A DNA stretch of 64,000 nucleotides from Panorpa germanica. Lineage: Eukaryota; Arthropoda; Insecta; Mecoptera; Panorpidae. Both the position numbers and the translations under genes were made by a program. A model generated the notes under the pieces. It had not been told where the DNA came from. It worked only from the letters and a program-made list of their open reading frames with translations, and made no database searches. Shown one piece after another: positions 45,651 to 56,958 of this stretch (its first letter is position 1; each line of letters begins with the position of its first letter). The stretch spans positions 7,874,001 through 7,938,000 of the forward strand of contig OY783205.1 in assembly GCA_963678705.1 (NCBI GenBank). Reading direction: 5' to 3'.

Positions 45651-46803
45651 ATTTTTTTACTGTCTGAACTCCCGCCGCTACTGGAAATTTAGGGCTGTTT
45701 ATTTTTTTCATTAATTACTGTCCACAAGGAGCCTACATATTAAAATTTGAACGTCCTTACTCTATTCCAACATTGCTCCCAGAAATTCGCGCCGCTACTG
45801 AACTTAAGTTTCTAGTCTCCAAGTATTGGCAAATGTGCACATTTATGATCTACACATACCAAATACACATACCAAATTTCAGTTTTCTATCTTTTCTAGT
45901 TCGTCAGATATTTACAAAAGTATTTTTTCGAATTTTCCAGTTTTGTTCATTTTAGCATTAGAGCCTCTCACATATCTCCGCTACTGAATTAAAGTCCAAA
46001 TATGTACCTCTTTATAGTTCTTATCATCAGTTTATTACCTCTGCCCTAATGTTGAACTAAAGAAAATGTATTTTTTTTTATATTTTCGTAATAAATATGT
46101 CAATCTATATCTGCATACTAAATTTCAGCTTTGTATTTATATTTCAGCATTAGTACCCTGCACAAACCTCCGCTACTGAACAAGTTTGTTAAAGTTTAGC
46201 ACGGGGATCTATTTTATTTGTATCTAAGAACATATATTCTAAACAATAGCCTTTTATCTCTATATATTTCATATTTCTGGTTTTTGGCCCCCAGCGCCCG
46301 CCGCCTCTGGAAAGTTGCAAATTTCTATAGTGTGTCTTTAATAACACTCTATATATTGCCCCCGTTCCAAATTTTAACGTTCTAGCTCTGTTGCGACATT
46401 GCCCCCAAAAAATCACGCCGCTACTGAATTAAAATTTTGGTAATCCAATTATTGGCAAAGATGCACAATTAGTGTCTTAATACATACCCAAAGTTTTAAT
46501 ACTTCTTTTTCAATATTTCTGGCTTTTATTGTCTCAACTCCCGCCGCCACTGGAAATTTGGGGCTGTTTATTTTTTTTCATTAATTACTGTCTACAGCGA
46601 GCCTACATATTAAATTTGAACGTCTTAACTCTATTCTAACATTGCCCCCAGAAATTCGCGCCGCTACTGAACTTAAATTTTAAATTTCCAACTATGGGAA
46701 AATGTGCACAATTATGATCTCAATACACATACCAAATTTCAGTTTTCTATCTTTTCTAGTTCGTCAGATATTAGCAAAAGTATTTTTTCGAATTTTCCAG
46801 TTT
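45651..46803. repeat. Pair of 300-bp direct repeats
   Basis: 45651-45957 and 46519-46803 share CTCCCGCCGC-ACTGGAAATTT, GGGCTGTTTATTTTTTT, GAGCCTACATATTAAA, AGAAATTCGCGCCGCTACTG and AGTTTTCTATCTTTTCTAGT in order. They lie within the 3.6-kb Helitron. Confidence 0.8.
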
Positions 46804-47057
46804 TTCCAGTATAAGTTTTTCCACGGAAATTCAGGGGAAAATTCAGGGACGTAGAAAGTCTTAGAAATTCGTCCTTTACATCGTACCAAAATTTAAAGAA
46901 CTTTGTAGGCGCCGTTTAGAAGATACCATATACGATTTTGTTACCGGATATATAAATATATATCCATATATCCATATATATATATATATAAATATCTATG
47001 AGTTCTTATGGGTTTTCCATGTTAAATTGGAACATTACGAACATTATAATAAGTAGA

Positions 47058-48280
47058 TTCCGTTTCAATATTTGATATTTCGGTACTTATTATTTTATCA
47101 ATAGCTTCGCAATTTCTGCTTTTATACTCGCTGGTTAAAATAATTAAAATATGAATATGGGGCAACCTACGTTTTTGAAATTTGACTATAAACATCATAG
47201 CTGCTACTTTTCCAAAAATGTTTATTTTTCCGTTTATAATTCCGTTATTCCCACCCTAGCAACTAAATCGGGACGATGCTCCACATTTTGATTTTCGTTT
47301 AAATTATTTTTAATATCAGGCCATTCCGGATTGCAAGTCATTGTGATAAATAAATCAGGAGAACCGAATGTTTGAACTATAGACATTGCGAGTATTTCCA
47401 ACATAAGTAGATGGTAAAATAACCATACGACCTACAGTCATACCCTCATTACTTGTTTTATTTTGTACGTAATCCAGCAAGCCACTGTATAGTTCTAAAC
47501 GTAATTCTTTCTGACTATTCCTATTTCTAATAACATTTAACCGATTGCTTTCTATTTTTGAATAAGCATCAACGATATATTGCTGAGTTAATTTACCAGC
47601 ACATAAATACGGATTAAATCAATTTGTGCATCTTGACCGAAAACTATAACATTGTCTATGTGTTACTATTTTAAACTTAGTAACATTTAACAGGTTTTCC
47701 GAACAATCCTTTTCACCGGTTGGACACGGGAGAGGATAGATCATTGGATCTCAGTTTTCATTTAAATTATTGATTGTATACAGATTACTGCCTCTAGGAT
47801 AGATACTGATATCATAGAAAATGTTTTGCACAATCCGCATTTCGACTGCTAAATATCTCTTCTCTAAACTGGCCTTTCGTTGTTCTGCTTCTTCCACTTT
47901 CCTCATCATTTTATACGAATTGGCTTAAGGATTAACATTTTTTAAAAAGTGTATCTATATCGTTAAATAATTGTTCATTGCATTCTTTATTTGCATCTAT
48001 GGCCATTCCATTGATAATAGCTTCATCCGGATCTAATATTTTACGATTTTTTGCGGTCATTTTCCATCTGCCGGTCTTGCTGTTGGTGTTCTATGATAAA
48101 TTTGCCCACAGGTTCCTAATGTTGTTAATACAATTTTTAGATTGAGGGTGTGTGCCAGACATTAAAGTTTGCAGTAACGATGGAAATTCAATACAAGCAG
48201 ATACTCCTTTAGTGCTGCATATAGAAAAAAATTTATCTGATGTTCGCTCATCTTTAAAATGATTTGTAAAATTGGTATAA
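47058..48280 (-). pseudogene. Helentron Rep N-terminal fragment (another copy)
   Basis: Collinear with 35810-37250 of the main copy. It includes the LPHIHIL-equivalent region, the CNPEWP-equivalent (ATTCCGGATTGCAAGTCATT on the plus strand) and the first Cys-rich part near 48250. Many indels. Its left end is cut at the Helitron junction at 47057. Confidence 0.75.
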
Positions 48281-48499
48281 CTGGTCCATTAATCCACATA
48301 TGTGTTGCGATATATCTGCAGTTTTGAAATTTTAATAAGCCAAACCTAATACAGATGTTGCTGTTTCATTAGTGTGATAATCGTGTCTTTCTTTAGTATT
48401 GGCTATAATATTTCTGGTTTTCTATTTTTCTTTGTTATAAGTTTATTTTAATTCTGCTGTCCTCTTGGCGTTTATTTTCAACAGATAATATGAGAAACT

Positions 48500-49060
48500 G
48501 TCTTCCATTATTCCTATTCCGCTTTAATGGTTAGTTTTATTGACTCGCAGTTATACCAATCCATTGTATTTTGCAAGAAAAATTTTAACATCTTGTTTTT
48601 GTCTTCGTATATCTCGAACCTATGGCACTCTTTTTCAAAGTTTTTTATCCATTGATTTGCGTTTGTTTTGGTATGATTAAAATTTTCAAGTATAAATTCT
48701 TGTGTGATCCTTTTTATGTTCCTGCATAATTTGTTTTGACTGCATTTTTTCTAGGTAGTAGTCACTAAATTGTACAATATTTCCTCATCCAGATACACTG
48801 CAGTTAGTTTTTCTGTCAGAATAATCCAAATTTCCAAAGTTGATGCCTCTTCTTCAAGGCTTGGGTCTTTGAATGTACTGCATGTTGGGTAGCTAGCTGA
48901 AGTTCTTCTGGCAGTAAATATGTTCGGCCATCCACTGTGCCGATTGAGGTTATATAGATCACATTAGATTTGCCATCCACTGTTGCTTTTAACACAAAAT
49001 CGAATCTTAACTTACCTATGATTGTAGGGATGTAGAAAGGTTGTATTTAAACAAATTTCT
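48500..49060 (-). pseudogene. Retrotransposon gag-like relic
   Basis: Minus strand reads NHTKTNANQWIKNFEKECHRFEIYEDKNKMLKFFLQNTMDWY near 48560-48690, a pattern seen in capsid regions of insect LTR elements. A second stretch (KATVDGKSNVIYITSIGTVDGRTYLLPEEL) lies near 48900-49030. Frames are broken and no pol follows, so the family is not assigned. Confidence 0.45.
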
Positions 49061-49309
49061 TGTTTTATAATGTGTGAATTGATTGCATCAACCATTTGAA
49101 ATCGACTAATAATTAAAAACACAACGGTTGCTAAAATAAAACACGGATACTACTTTTTATCATGGGTTACACTAAATTATATAGTATGACAAGTATCGGC
49201 AGAAATTGTGAACAGCCGGTTCAATTAAAAAATGTATATAGGTGTCCATGTGAAAAGTCAGCAAATGGGAACCTTGTAAACAAATATGTTTATTTCTTTA
49301 TAATTTTTA

Positions 49310-49897
49310 CTAGATTTTACCCCCGTCGCAAGCGACGTCTGTGTGAATTAAATATCATTTCAAATTTTAATTCCATTTTTAAATTGAAATATTTAACTCG
49401 TTCTATATAAATTTCACATATAAGAACAAATAATTTTTCATATAAACCGACTAAAAAAATACATTTTATTCAACAAACCTTTTTTTTCTAAATTTGGGAT
49501 TTTTTTTTCGATTTGTATTACACATCGACCATATTACACAATTTAAAATTTGAGCTTTCCCCAAAGTTTCGTACCAGGTCCCCTAATTTTCTCAAAGGCC
49601 CTTTTATTAAATTTTGAATTTTTATGTTTTTGAAGTACGTTCGCATTTAATAAAGTAATATACATGCAAAATTTCACTTTTTGCGATTCTCTTTTACGAA
49701 TACAAAGTTATACAACAAAGAAAAGCCCACTTTTTTTTTCCAGTTTTTCTAAATTTACAAATTTTCAGGAAATTCGGGAAAAATCGGAGGACCCCAAACG
49801 TCTTAGAATTTTTTTCTCTACGAAATAAGAAATTTTGAAAAAATCCTCTGCCTTCGTTTTTGAGCTACCATACGAATCGCGTAAACATATAAACAAA
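49310..49897 (-). mobile_element. Non-autonomous Helitron, 5'-truncated
   Basis: 3' end CTAG at 49310-49313, followed by T on the minus strand, with hairpin CGTCGC (49324-49329)/GCGACG (49332-49337). The body matches the other members of this short family. Its 5' end is cut by the next copy at 49898 within the GTTTATATGTTT region. Confidence 0.72.
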
Positions 49898-50283
49898 CTA
49901 GCTTTTACCCCGTCGCAATCGACGTTTATTTAGTCTATATTATTTGAATTCAATAAAGTAATTTGTAATTTCATTTTTAAATTAAAATATCTGGTTTAAA
50001 TATAATTATAATAATTTAACTAACTATTATTAAAAATACCGTAATATATTTGCAAAACTTCAACATTCTATCTTTTCTGGCCTAACAGTTCTATAGCGAA
50101 AAGTGTTCATTTTTTCCACAATTTCTGCAAAATAACGGGTTTCCCGGAAATTAAGTGAAAAATCCAAGAACGACAAGAGTCTTTTAAATTTCTTCCTCTA
50201 CGAAATGTACAATTTTTGCACTACCATGCAAACGTCAGAAACAAAATTTCAAACATATAAAAACAAATCTGGACAAACATACA
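49898..50283 (-). mobile_element. Non-autonomous Helitron copy
   Basis: 3' end CTAG at 49898-49901 with an imperfect CGTCG/CGACG hairpin. The body aligns with 49310-49897. The 5' TC end is not clear; homology fades near AACATATAAAAACAAAT at 50260-50275. Confidence 0.65.
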
Positions 50284-50461
50284 GGCCCGGATTTAAGAGA
50301 GGGCAGGCGGGGCCTCCACAAAAAGGGGGCTTCCACAATAGGGATAAAAGCAATAAATTTTTGAAAGACTTGACTGAAAAGAATTGTTCTTTTTATATGG
50401 AAAATAATAGGGACCTCTACTCCTTCGTTGATCCAGGGCCTCCGCACCTCCAAATCCGGCC
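50284..50461. repeat. Repeat fragment with short inverted ends
   Basis: GGCCCGGATTT at 50284 and AAATCCGGCC ending at 50461 are imperfect inverted arms around a GC-richer core. This resembles termini of common insect DNA-transposon repeats. The frames over it are not genes. Confidence 0.4.
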
Positions 50462-50712
50462 ATGGCTTTTTGCACGGGTTCACTTTTAGGTGTAATACAT
50501 TTAAATTTTCAGTATCATTGTTCAATTTTCAGTCATATATATTTTGCTTTTGAGAGTGTGTAGTTGTTTATATTTTACTCGTGTAGTGTTTATTTAATAT
50601 AAAGTTAAGTGAAAAATGGGTAAGGGTAAAATAAAATTGTTGCATAAATTAAACAAATATTAATTAATATTACAAATATTATTAATTAATTTTAAAATTA
50701 ATAATTTGCCAG

Positions 50713-51359
50713 TAATCTATTCTTACTGGGAGATTCGTTTATGGTAAGATTCGGAGACAGAATGTTAGGAAAAATGAAATACCGTGAAAGAACAAATGGA
50801 CGGTAGATCTAGCAGTTGGTGGAAGAAAATCGAGACAGTTAGCTAATCATTTCAATAGGATATATCCAACACTTAGGATGAGAAATGTATTAGTTATGAT
50901 TGGAATAAATGATCTTCTTCGTGTACGTATTTTATTTACATTTCTATTTCTAGTTCTAGTTCTTAACTCTTGAACATATAACTTATTTATAAAAACTTGT
51001 TTATTATTGAAAAGTATATTTTTATATTCTTTAGGGTATTCCAGTACAGCAGTTTAGGCTAAACTGCTACAATATAGCTAAAAAACTTAGTGGGAATAAT
51101 GTCATTTGGCTGACAATTCCGCTAACGCCGAAAACCGTTAATAAAAAAACGTTAACAAATGACTACAATACATCAATATTAACCTTAAATAATAGTAAAT
51201 ATTAATTTAAATTTATTATAAATTTTTTACTTATATACTTTTATTAACTTGTTAAAATATTCCTTAAACAGTAAAACAGTTCCTTAAATTAGAGTGATAG
51301 ATGTACGTCATCTTTTCATTAGAAGAAATATTATTAGAACAGATATGTTTGAGTGGTAA
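50713..51359 (+). pseudogene. SGNH-hydrolase-like gene, three exons (damaged)
   Basis: Exon A (50713-50922) has LFLLGDSFMVRFGDRM (block I Ser 50735-50737), then after a one-base shift near 50803 DLAVGGRKSRQLANHF and VLVMIGINDLLR (Gly and Asn-Asp of blocks II and III). GTACGT at 50923 and TTCTTTAG at 51034 bound an intron. Exon B (51035-51194) reads GIPVQQFRLNCYNIAKKLSGNNVIWLTIPLTPK. A third piece near 51294 reads VIDVRHLFIRRNIIRTDMFEW, with DVRH as block V Asp-x-x-His. All four catalytic blocks are present in order. The exon A shift and the last junction, off by one base, argue for a pseudogene. Host gene or transposon cargo is undecided. Confidence 0.6.
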
Positions 51360-51709
51360 AGATAATAATACCATAAGTAATGAACTATAATGCACGTTGG
51401 TTTAAATATATATCAATTTTGCCTCAGAGGTATATATATCATAAAGAATATAAAGTTTTGATACTCTTATGTATTGATTATGATATACCATTATACTTAA
51501 TGTTTAATAAGTCAAGGGCACTGAAATATGGCATTAATAGATATGTAATTCATTACCTAGAAAACATTGTAATCAACAAAAAAACATCAACAAATCGTAA
51601 CATTTCCTTCGAGAAACAGCCTTTGTGATAAGTAATAAAATATAAAATATATATGCTCGCTTTTTATAATTGACGGCAATAAGGAAGTGAAACTAAAGTA
51701 AATTGTTAT
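51360..51709. other. Non-coding spacer
   Basis: The plus-strand frame at 51380-51628 has no domain and is probably chance. Confidence 0.45.
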
Positions 51710-53382
51710 TATAACAGAACTTTTTAATAAACTACATTGTATGTAAATGCACTGTTATGTGATTGTCGACCTTTTGGATTGGGTATTTCTATTTTAAGAT
51801 TATTCGATGATATTACTCGCAAAAGGGCTACATATAATTGACTATGTGCAAACGCTGGTTCTCTTAATAAAACGCTAACCGTTTCAAATGTTTGTCTCTG
51901 CGATTTATTTATTGTCATGGCAAAAGCAAGACTAATAGAAAACTGTATTCTTTTGAGAGTAAATGGAAGATTTATATCGAAAGAAGGTAAAATAATTTTT
52001 GGTATAAAAGCGCGGTTACCTAAATTACTTCCACTAATTATTTCATCAACTATAACCGAACAATAAAGTTTTTTTTACTATTAGTCTCATTCCATTTCAA
52101 AGACCATTTTTAGGACTCATGTTTCTCGAAAGATTTATTATTGGTACGAATTTTAAATTAAGTTTATGATAAGGCATGCCAGCTGGCGTTAAACTATTCA
52201 AAAATTCTGTTGGAAAATTATTTTGCTCACCGTCCGAATCAACTAAAACAGAATCACTACTAAGATAAGTAATAGTCTCGCTATTTAAGATATTTATTTA
52301 AAACTTCTTCATTTATTTCTAACGAATGCTCATTTAATGGACATAATAATATTTTAGTAATATCAATTAAATTAGTATCTTCATATATTTCGTCTACTAA
52401 CGATTTATTAGCAATAAAATTTTAACCCACCCTTGTAAGACTATCTAGAAGATCTGATACTAATCTATCGTCAATTTTAAGTAGCCATGCAATAAACTCA
52501 TTTTCTTCTTCCGAAACCCTCATATTGATTGTTAAATGTTGCACGCTAAAAGCAGACCATAAACTACTATTTTGAATGCAAGATGCAAGTACGTCTTGAA
52601 CTGAACCTCGTTTTACTACAGGTAGACATTGTTGAAAGTCTCCCCCATATGGTTCGTTACTATTCATTAAATCGGGGAGGCATATATCGATTATATCTAA
52701 AGCAAAATAAGGTGCCATTGTAACTTCCCATATAATTAATATGGCTTCTTTGGTAATTTACCATCAACTGAATTGTGCCTTATTGATGAAGTTGAGTCTA
52801 CATTTAAAGGAACTGGTAATTTAAATAGGGAATGTTCAGTACGCACTCCTTTTAATAAAGTAGCAGCAATACCAGTCCATGCTACTGATACAGCTGTTAT
52901 TTCCAAACCACGTGCAACATGTTACAAAGTAGTGTTACAAAAAAGTTTTACCACTACCGCCTGGACCGTCAATAAAATAACATTTCTGCTTTTCATTATC
53001 ATTATTAATACTAAACATAATATTGTGGAAAATATTACGCTGTTCCAAATTTAATTGACTATTATAGTTAAGACATATTCTGTTTGCTGTTTGTCTGAGT
53101 CATTATTAATTTCAACATTAACAGTTCGTTTTACCGGTAAACCAAAATTTTAAATAGTTACAATAGTAACTAAAATGTCAATAATGTCATTAATAGCAAG
53201 TTGCTCTGCATTTTCTCTGTTTAGCTTAGTTTCTAACCTTAGTTAGTTTCCTGTCTTAGATTTTTTACCAAAAGTGGAATAAAGTGTGCCACTAACAGTA
53301 CGTATACTAATGCAAACGCAAGTTAAAACGTTCTCCTTCCTTAGGACTGACACTATACAGCCGAGCAATTATATTCGAACCG
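51710..53382 (-). pseudogene. Helentron helicase half (copy split by Harbinger), left part
   Basis: Collinear with 33170-35060 of the main copy. It includes the C-terminal LLREPAFAHSQLYVAL, TINKSQ, the MAPYFALDIIDICLPDL segment with a damaged Walker B (WEVTM), and the Walker A region near 52960. Stops and shifts throughout. It breaks at 53382 in the YSVSP region and resumes at 55458. Confidence 0.8.
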
Positions 53383-53400
53383 GGGGCTCTATTCCTGACT

Positions 53401-53555
53401 TTTGCGAGCAATGTGATCGATCGAACATCGATTATTATCACAATGAACTAATTTATCACAATAAAAAATTAGAACTTCTAGAGACAAAAAATTAACTTTT
53501 AGAAATGCAAGTAGAAGCAATAAATAAAATTACGGATAGGCTGTGCAAACCATAA
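53401..53555 (+). pseudogene. C-terminal tail of the Harbinger Myb-like partner
   Basis: The plus strand reads NELIYHNKKLELLE, one stop, then LLEMQVEAINKITDRLCKP and TAA at 53553-53555. A heptad-like Leu/Ile spacing suggests a coiled coil, as at the end of Harbinger Myb-like proteins. The DNA-binding part is deleted. It resembles the tail of the Myb gene relic at 27.1 kb only in type. Confidence 0.5.
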
Positions 53556-53799
53556 AATTCGCATATTATTATAATTTTTGTTATACATATTTTGTTATAT
53601 ATATATATATATATTTATTTAATTCATTATAATTAATAATTATTAAATATTATTACAATAAATGTATTTAGTGTTATTATAAAGTTTTCATAAAGTACAA
53701 TTTAATTATTAAAAATAGTTCTAATTAATTTCTTTTGGCATTGTTTTGTCTCTGACAGTAATCTACTATTTATGCTACTGAGAGGACCATCACTTCTGT

Positions 53800-55115
53800 G
53801 TGATCTTTACTAATTTTACTAAAAGATTTACTAATAGGTTATCCATAGGATTATCGTCTGACGACACCGGCACATCTTGTTCGTTGTTGCCAATGCAAAG
53901 ATTATGTAAAATACAGTATGTATTTATTATTTCTGAAGCTATGTCTGGGCAATAGTGTAGTGCTCGGTATTTTAAACAGCATCTAAAACGCATCTTCCAT
54001 TCACTTGTTCGATTATACTGCGTGTATATGAATGCTTAGGATTATTTCGGGTCTCCGGAAAATTTGGTTCAGCAACTTGAAGCGGCGTGTACATCAATGG
54101 TCGAAGCGCATATCCAGAATCATCTGAAACAAATGTTATTTAATAACTAATTATTCATTATTAATATATTTATTATTTACTATCACAGTACCTAGTAAAT
54201 AGTAGCAGTTGGGTTTACTTTGATGTAGCTATTTCATCAGGGACTGCTCACTACACTTATTCCAGAATTGCGAATCATGTATACTGCCAGGAAATTTTGC
54301 GTTAACACTAATCATTTTCTTGTTTGCATCACAAATCTAGAAATTTGAGTTAGTAAATACGATAGATATTCAATAATTGAATTACTGTAAAGCATTGTTT
54401 TATACAAATTGCACATTGATTAAATGATATCCTATTCTATTGTCAAACATATACTCTGGACATACTGGATCATTTGATGGTGATGGAAAAATGGCTACAT
54501 GAGTGTAAACAATGCAGCCCACAACTACAGAACCTATATTTTTCGTAAAATCTGTAAAATGGTATTTTAACAATATGATTTATTATATTAAAATAACATA
54601 TTAAGCTATAATATTAAAACAACTTACTCAAACCGGTTTTTATTTAATTTTTCTAGTGTATTTGGAAACTGTATATATGTTTCTAACATTCCGCTTTCGT
54701 GTACTGCATTAACTACCTCATTAATGCTACGGCTTACCGACTAATGGTAGTGTACCTATTTTCCCCATGTCTTGTTGGTAACTTACAAAGAACCGTAGTG
54801 CAGCTAATATTTTTGATAGAATAATTATGATTAATAAAGAAAAGAGTACTTTGTATATTTGCATGTAAGAATATATTTTACCTATATTTTAGGATCTAAT
54901 GAAGATCTTGTCTTTGGTTTCATAAGTGGTATTAGTTTCTTATTCAGGTCTTCTACAATACTTTTGGTTAGACGTAAAAGCTTGACAAATTTTCTCTCCG
55001 TCAACTCAAAAGCATCGTTATAAGTTCTAAACTGAATTTCTTCGTCAATCATATGCCATTCTGCTTCTTCTATAGAAGCAACACCGTTTAATGCCATACT
55101 CGTTAAATTAGCCAT
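53800..55115 (-). pseudogene. Harbinger (HARBI1-like) DDE transposase, multi-exon relic
   Basis: Exon 1 (55115 to about 54890) has FELTERKFVKLLRLTKSIVEDLNKKLIPLM. The next exons read ALRFFVSYQQDMGKIG and SRSINEVVNAVHESGM (about 54830-54650), then GCIVYTHVAIFPSP...INVQ (54560-54430), ICDANKKMISVNAKFPGSIHDSQFWNKC (54337-54240), and DSGYALRPLMYTPL...IIEQVNG followed by MRFRCCLKYRALHYCPDIASEIINTYCILHNLCI (54124-53800). The first catalytic Asp of the usual GCIDGTH is Val here; Asp of DSGY and Glu of IIEQ remain. Frameshifts lie near 54738 and 54000. Inactive. Confidence 0.75.
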
Positions 55116-55457
55116 TACAATATTTATATTATGTGTAATATTAATATTATATATTTATTTATATAAATTATATTATATAGTGTAATGTCACTACTGACGT
55201 TTATAATACATAATTAAATAAGTTATATTTAAGAAATACTCTGGGAAATAGTCCCAGCCAATCAGAATCACTGAATTTATCGTTCGAATGAAATTCGTTT
55301 GATAAATAGCAACCGGGCAAATATTCCATTTTTTTTATAATCACATATTCCGATATTATTACAATAATTTTCAGGAATACCATTTATGACTATATCGAAT
55401 GATTTTAGCGGAAAAGTGAACGATATTCGATTCGATCAAACTCAGGAATAGAGCCCC

Positions 55458-56053
55458 ATATCGTTTCCGCTGTTAATTCTTTTACGATTAAATACGATAT
55501 GTTCCGGAATTTCAGTGCAAAAATATTTTTTAAAATCTACTGAAGTTAAATTTAACATGATTTAATATTGCCGATTCTTCCTCACCAGGTGTAAAAAGTA
55601 TGCTTTGATGATTCTCCATATGCACTGCTAAACTATATATAGAGTGTGTTTCAAATTGCATATCGTATCCAAATATACGCCATATGACTTCTGGCGCACT
55701 AACGCAGCATAAAAAGAAACTTCGTCTCAATTTAGTTGGTTTTGTCTTTCCGTAGACACATCAACATTGGACCCAACCATGCCCCTAATAAATATATTTA
55801 AATAGATATTTAATGCTTTTAACCGAAACGCCAATTTCCACATATATATGGCAATTATATTTATACGATAAATATTTATTGTATGGAACTATACAGCGGT
55901 TATCAACAGCGTCAAACAGCGTATTTAAATTTACCACTTCTTTCAAAAAATGCAATTTTAGAATTATTCTCGTGACGCCTGTATAACGGATAGCCGTTAA
56001 TATTATTTATTATTTCGGGTTCAAATTCTTTCGGTAAGCGCTTAGTACATTCT
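55458..56053 (-). pseudogene. Helentron Rep half (copy split by Harbinger), right part
   Basis: Continues the copy ending at 53382. Equivalents of SPPEAMWRIFAFDLQ...LAVHLENQQNILFT lie at 55530-55700, and of GYPLYRRRDNNLKI and CSKDFPKSF at 55920-56050. Broken frames; ends abruptly at the first 44-bp direct repeat. Confidence 0.75.
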
Positions 56054-56502
56054 GTTCTGTATTGAACATAAGTTCCAGCGTCCTTTTCAACCAAGCACCC
56101 AATCAATGGCATTGGGTGACTTCCCGAGCCGCCATGGGCCAACTCAAAACGCCGGTACACGTGTCGGTTACAATATGGATGTAACTCTAAACACACTGAA
56201 TACACTCGCGGTTACTTTACGGATGAAGGACCAACTTCGCATGTACGAAATAAAGCGTTGTAGCACCCAATCAATGGCATTGGGTGACTTCCCGAGCCGC
56301 TGTGGGCAAACTCAAGACGCCGTACACGTTGTAGCACCCAATCAATGGCATTAAGTGACATCTTTACCAAACCCAGAATATACATTTCTGGTGCGGGGAT
56401 CAGAATGCGCTGTCAATGTAAAATATATTAAAATATATTAATATATTTTTATTTTTATGTTCTGTATTGAACATAAGTTCCAGCGTCCTTTTCAACCAAG
56501 CA
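56054..56502. repeat. 44-bp direct repeats flanking hairpin-bearing repeats
   Basis: 56054-56097 and 56459-56502 are identical (start GTTCTGTATTGAACATAAG). Between them CACCCAAT-CAATGGC-ATTGGGTG, an 8-bp hairpin, occurs at about 56096 and 56267 and, with a changed right arm, at about 56337. Each is followed by GACTTCCCGAGCCGC or a variant. No function recognised. Confidence 0.8.
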
Positions 56503-56958
56503 AATAAATGATGGCAATATTAAAAGGCAAGTTTTATCTACTGGTGGTAATTTTTATAAGTCCACTTCTCTTCCACTTGACAACACTGCTTCCCTAAGTA
56601 GAACTTGGATAAGTAGTGACATCTTTGCAAATAATTCAGAAAGTAGTAGTGCTTACCACAACGTTTTATGAGCGAATAATAAACCTGTTGTCAATGCCAT
56701 TTCTAATGAGAAGCAAGGTGTTAGTGAGAATTCCTTGCAAAATAATGACGCTGTCAATGTAAAATATCTTGAAGACGTTCAAGTAATGCTAGTTGTTTAT
56801 CGAGACAAAAATGTAAACACGACGGTGTATATAGTTAAGCCAGAAGAAATTCACAAACCGGCGGGAAGAATAGTCAATTTGAAAGATCAGCGGAATCTTT
56901 TAATTCAGTTGCAGTCAGAAGAATGTCTACAAACCCAGCGACATACCACGAAATAAAT
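56476..56958 (+). pseudogene. Unrecognised coding-like relic
   Basis: One plus frame reads PASFSTKQINDGNIKRQVLSTGG, then LSRTWISSDIFANNSESSSAYHN. After one TGA it continues to TAA at 56956-56958 with VQVMLVVYRDKNVNTTVYIVKPEEIHKPAGRIVNLKDQRNLL. Composition is that of real protein (mixed, not low-complexity). The family was not recognised. Short blocks of it (GTGACATCTTT, GCTGTCAATGTAAAATAT) recur at 56352-56430, suggesting a partial duplicate. Confidence 0.4.

Larger units (their letters stand above)
43459..47057 (-). mobile_element. Non-autonomous Helitron carrying LINE remnants, 3.6 kb
   Basis: Minus-strand 5' end TCTACTTATTATAATG at 47057 is preceded by A. The 3' end GGGGCGAAGCGCTAG is at 43459, followed by T, with hairpin CGTCGC (43473-43478)/GCGACG (43482-43487). 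Its 3' G directly abuts the 5' T of the Helitron at 43458. Inside are LINE ORF2 pieces (43570-44825), a 225-bp diverged tandem repeat and a pair of 300-bp direct repeats. Confidence 0.75.
53383..55457. mobile_element. Harbinger transposon with perfect 16-bp TIRs
   Basis: GGGGCTCTATTCCTGA at 53383-53398 and TCAGGAATAGAGCCCC at 55442-55457. The interior holds a Harbinger transposase gene (minus) and the tail of a Myb-type partner (plus), transcribed towards each other as in autonomous Harbingers. No 3-bp target duplication can be read at the ends (flanks ...ACCG and ATATCG). It splits a Helentron copy. Confidence 0.85.

Noticed and set aside
42690-50300. Repeated CGTCGC/GCGACG hairpins as transcription terminators
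   Set aside because: They sit at a fixed distance from CTAG at the ends of one repeat family, so they are Helitron 3' hairpins.
50205-50525. Overlapping frames on both strands near 50.2-50.5 kb
   Set aside because: They lie over a Helitron 5' region and a repeat fragment with inverted arms. No protein family is recognisable.
51380-51628. 82-codon plus-strand frame
   Set aside because: AT-rich composition (Ile, Tyr, Asn, Lys), no motif, directly after the SGNH relic's stop but not linked to it by a plausible splice.
53376-55463. A TTA/TAA or other 3-bp duplication around the Harbinger
   Set aside because: Flanks ACCG and ATATCG share no triplet, and the paralogous empty sequence near 29140 does not resolve one.
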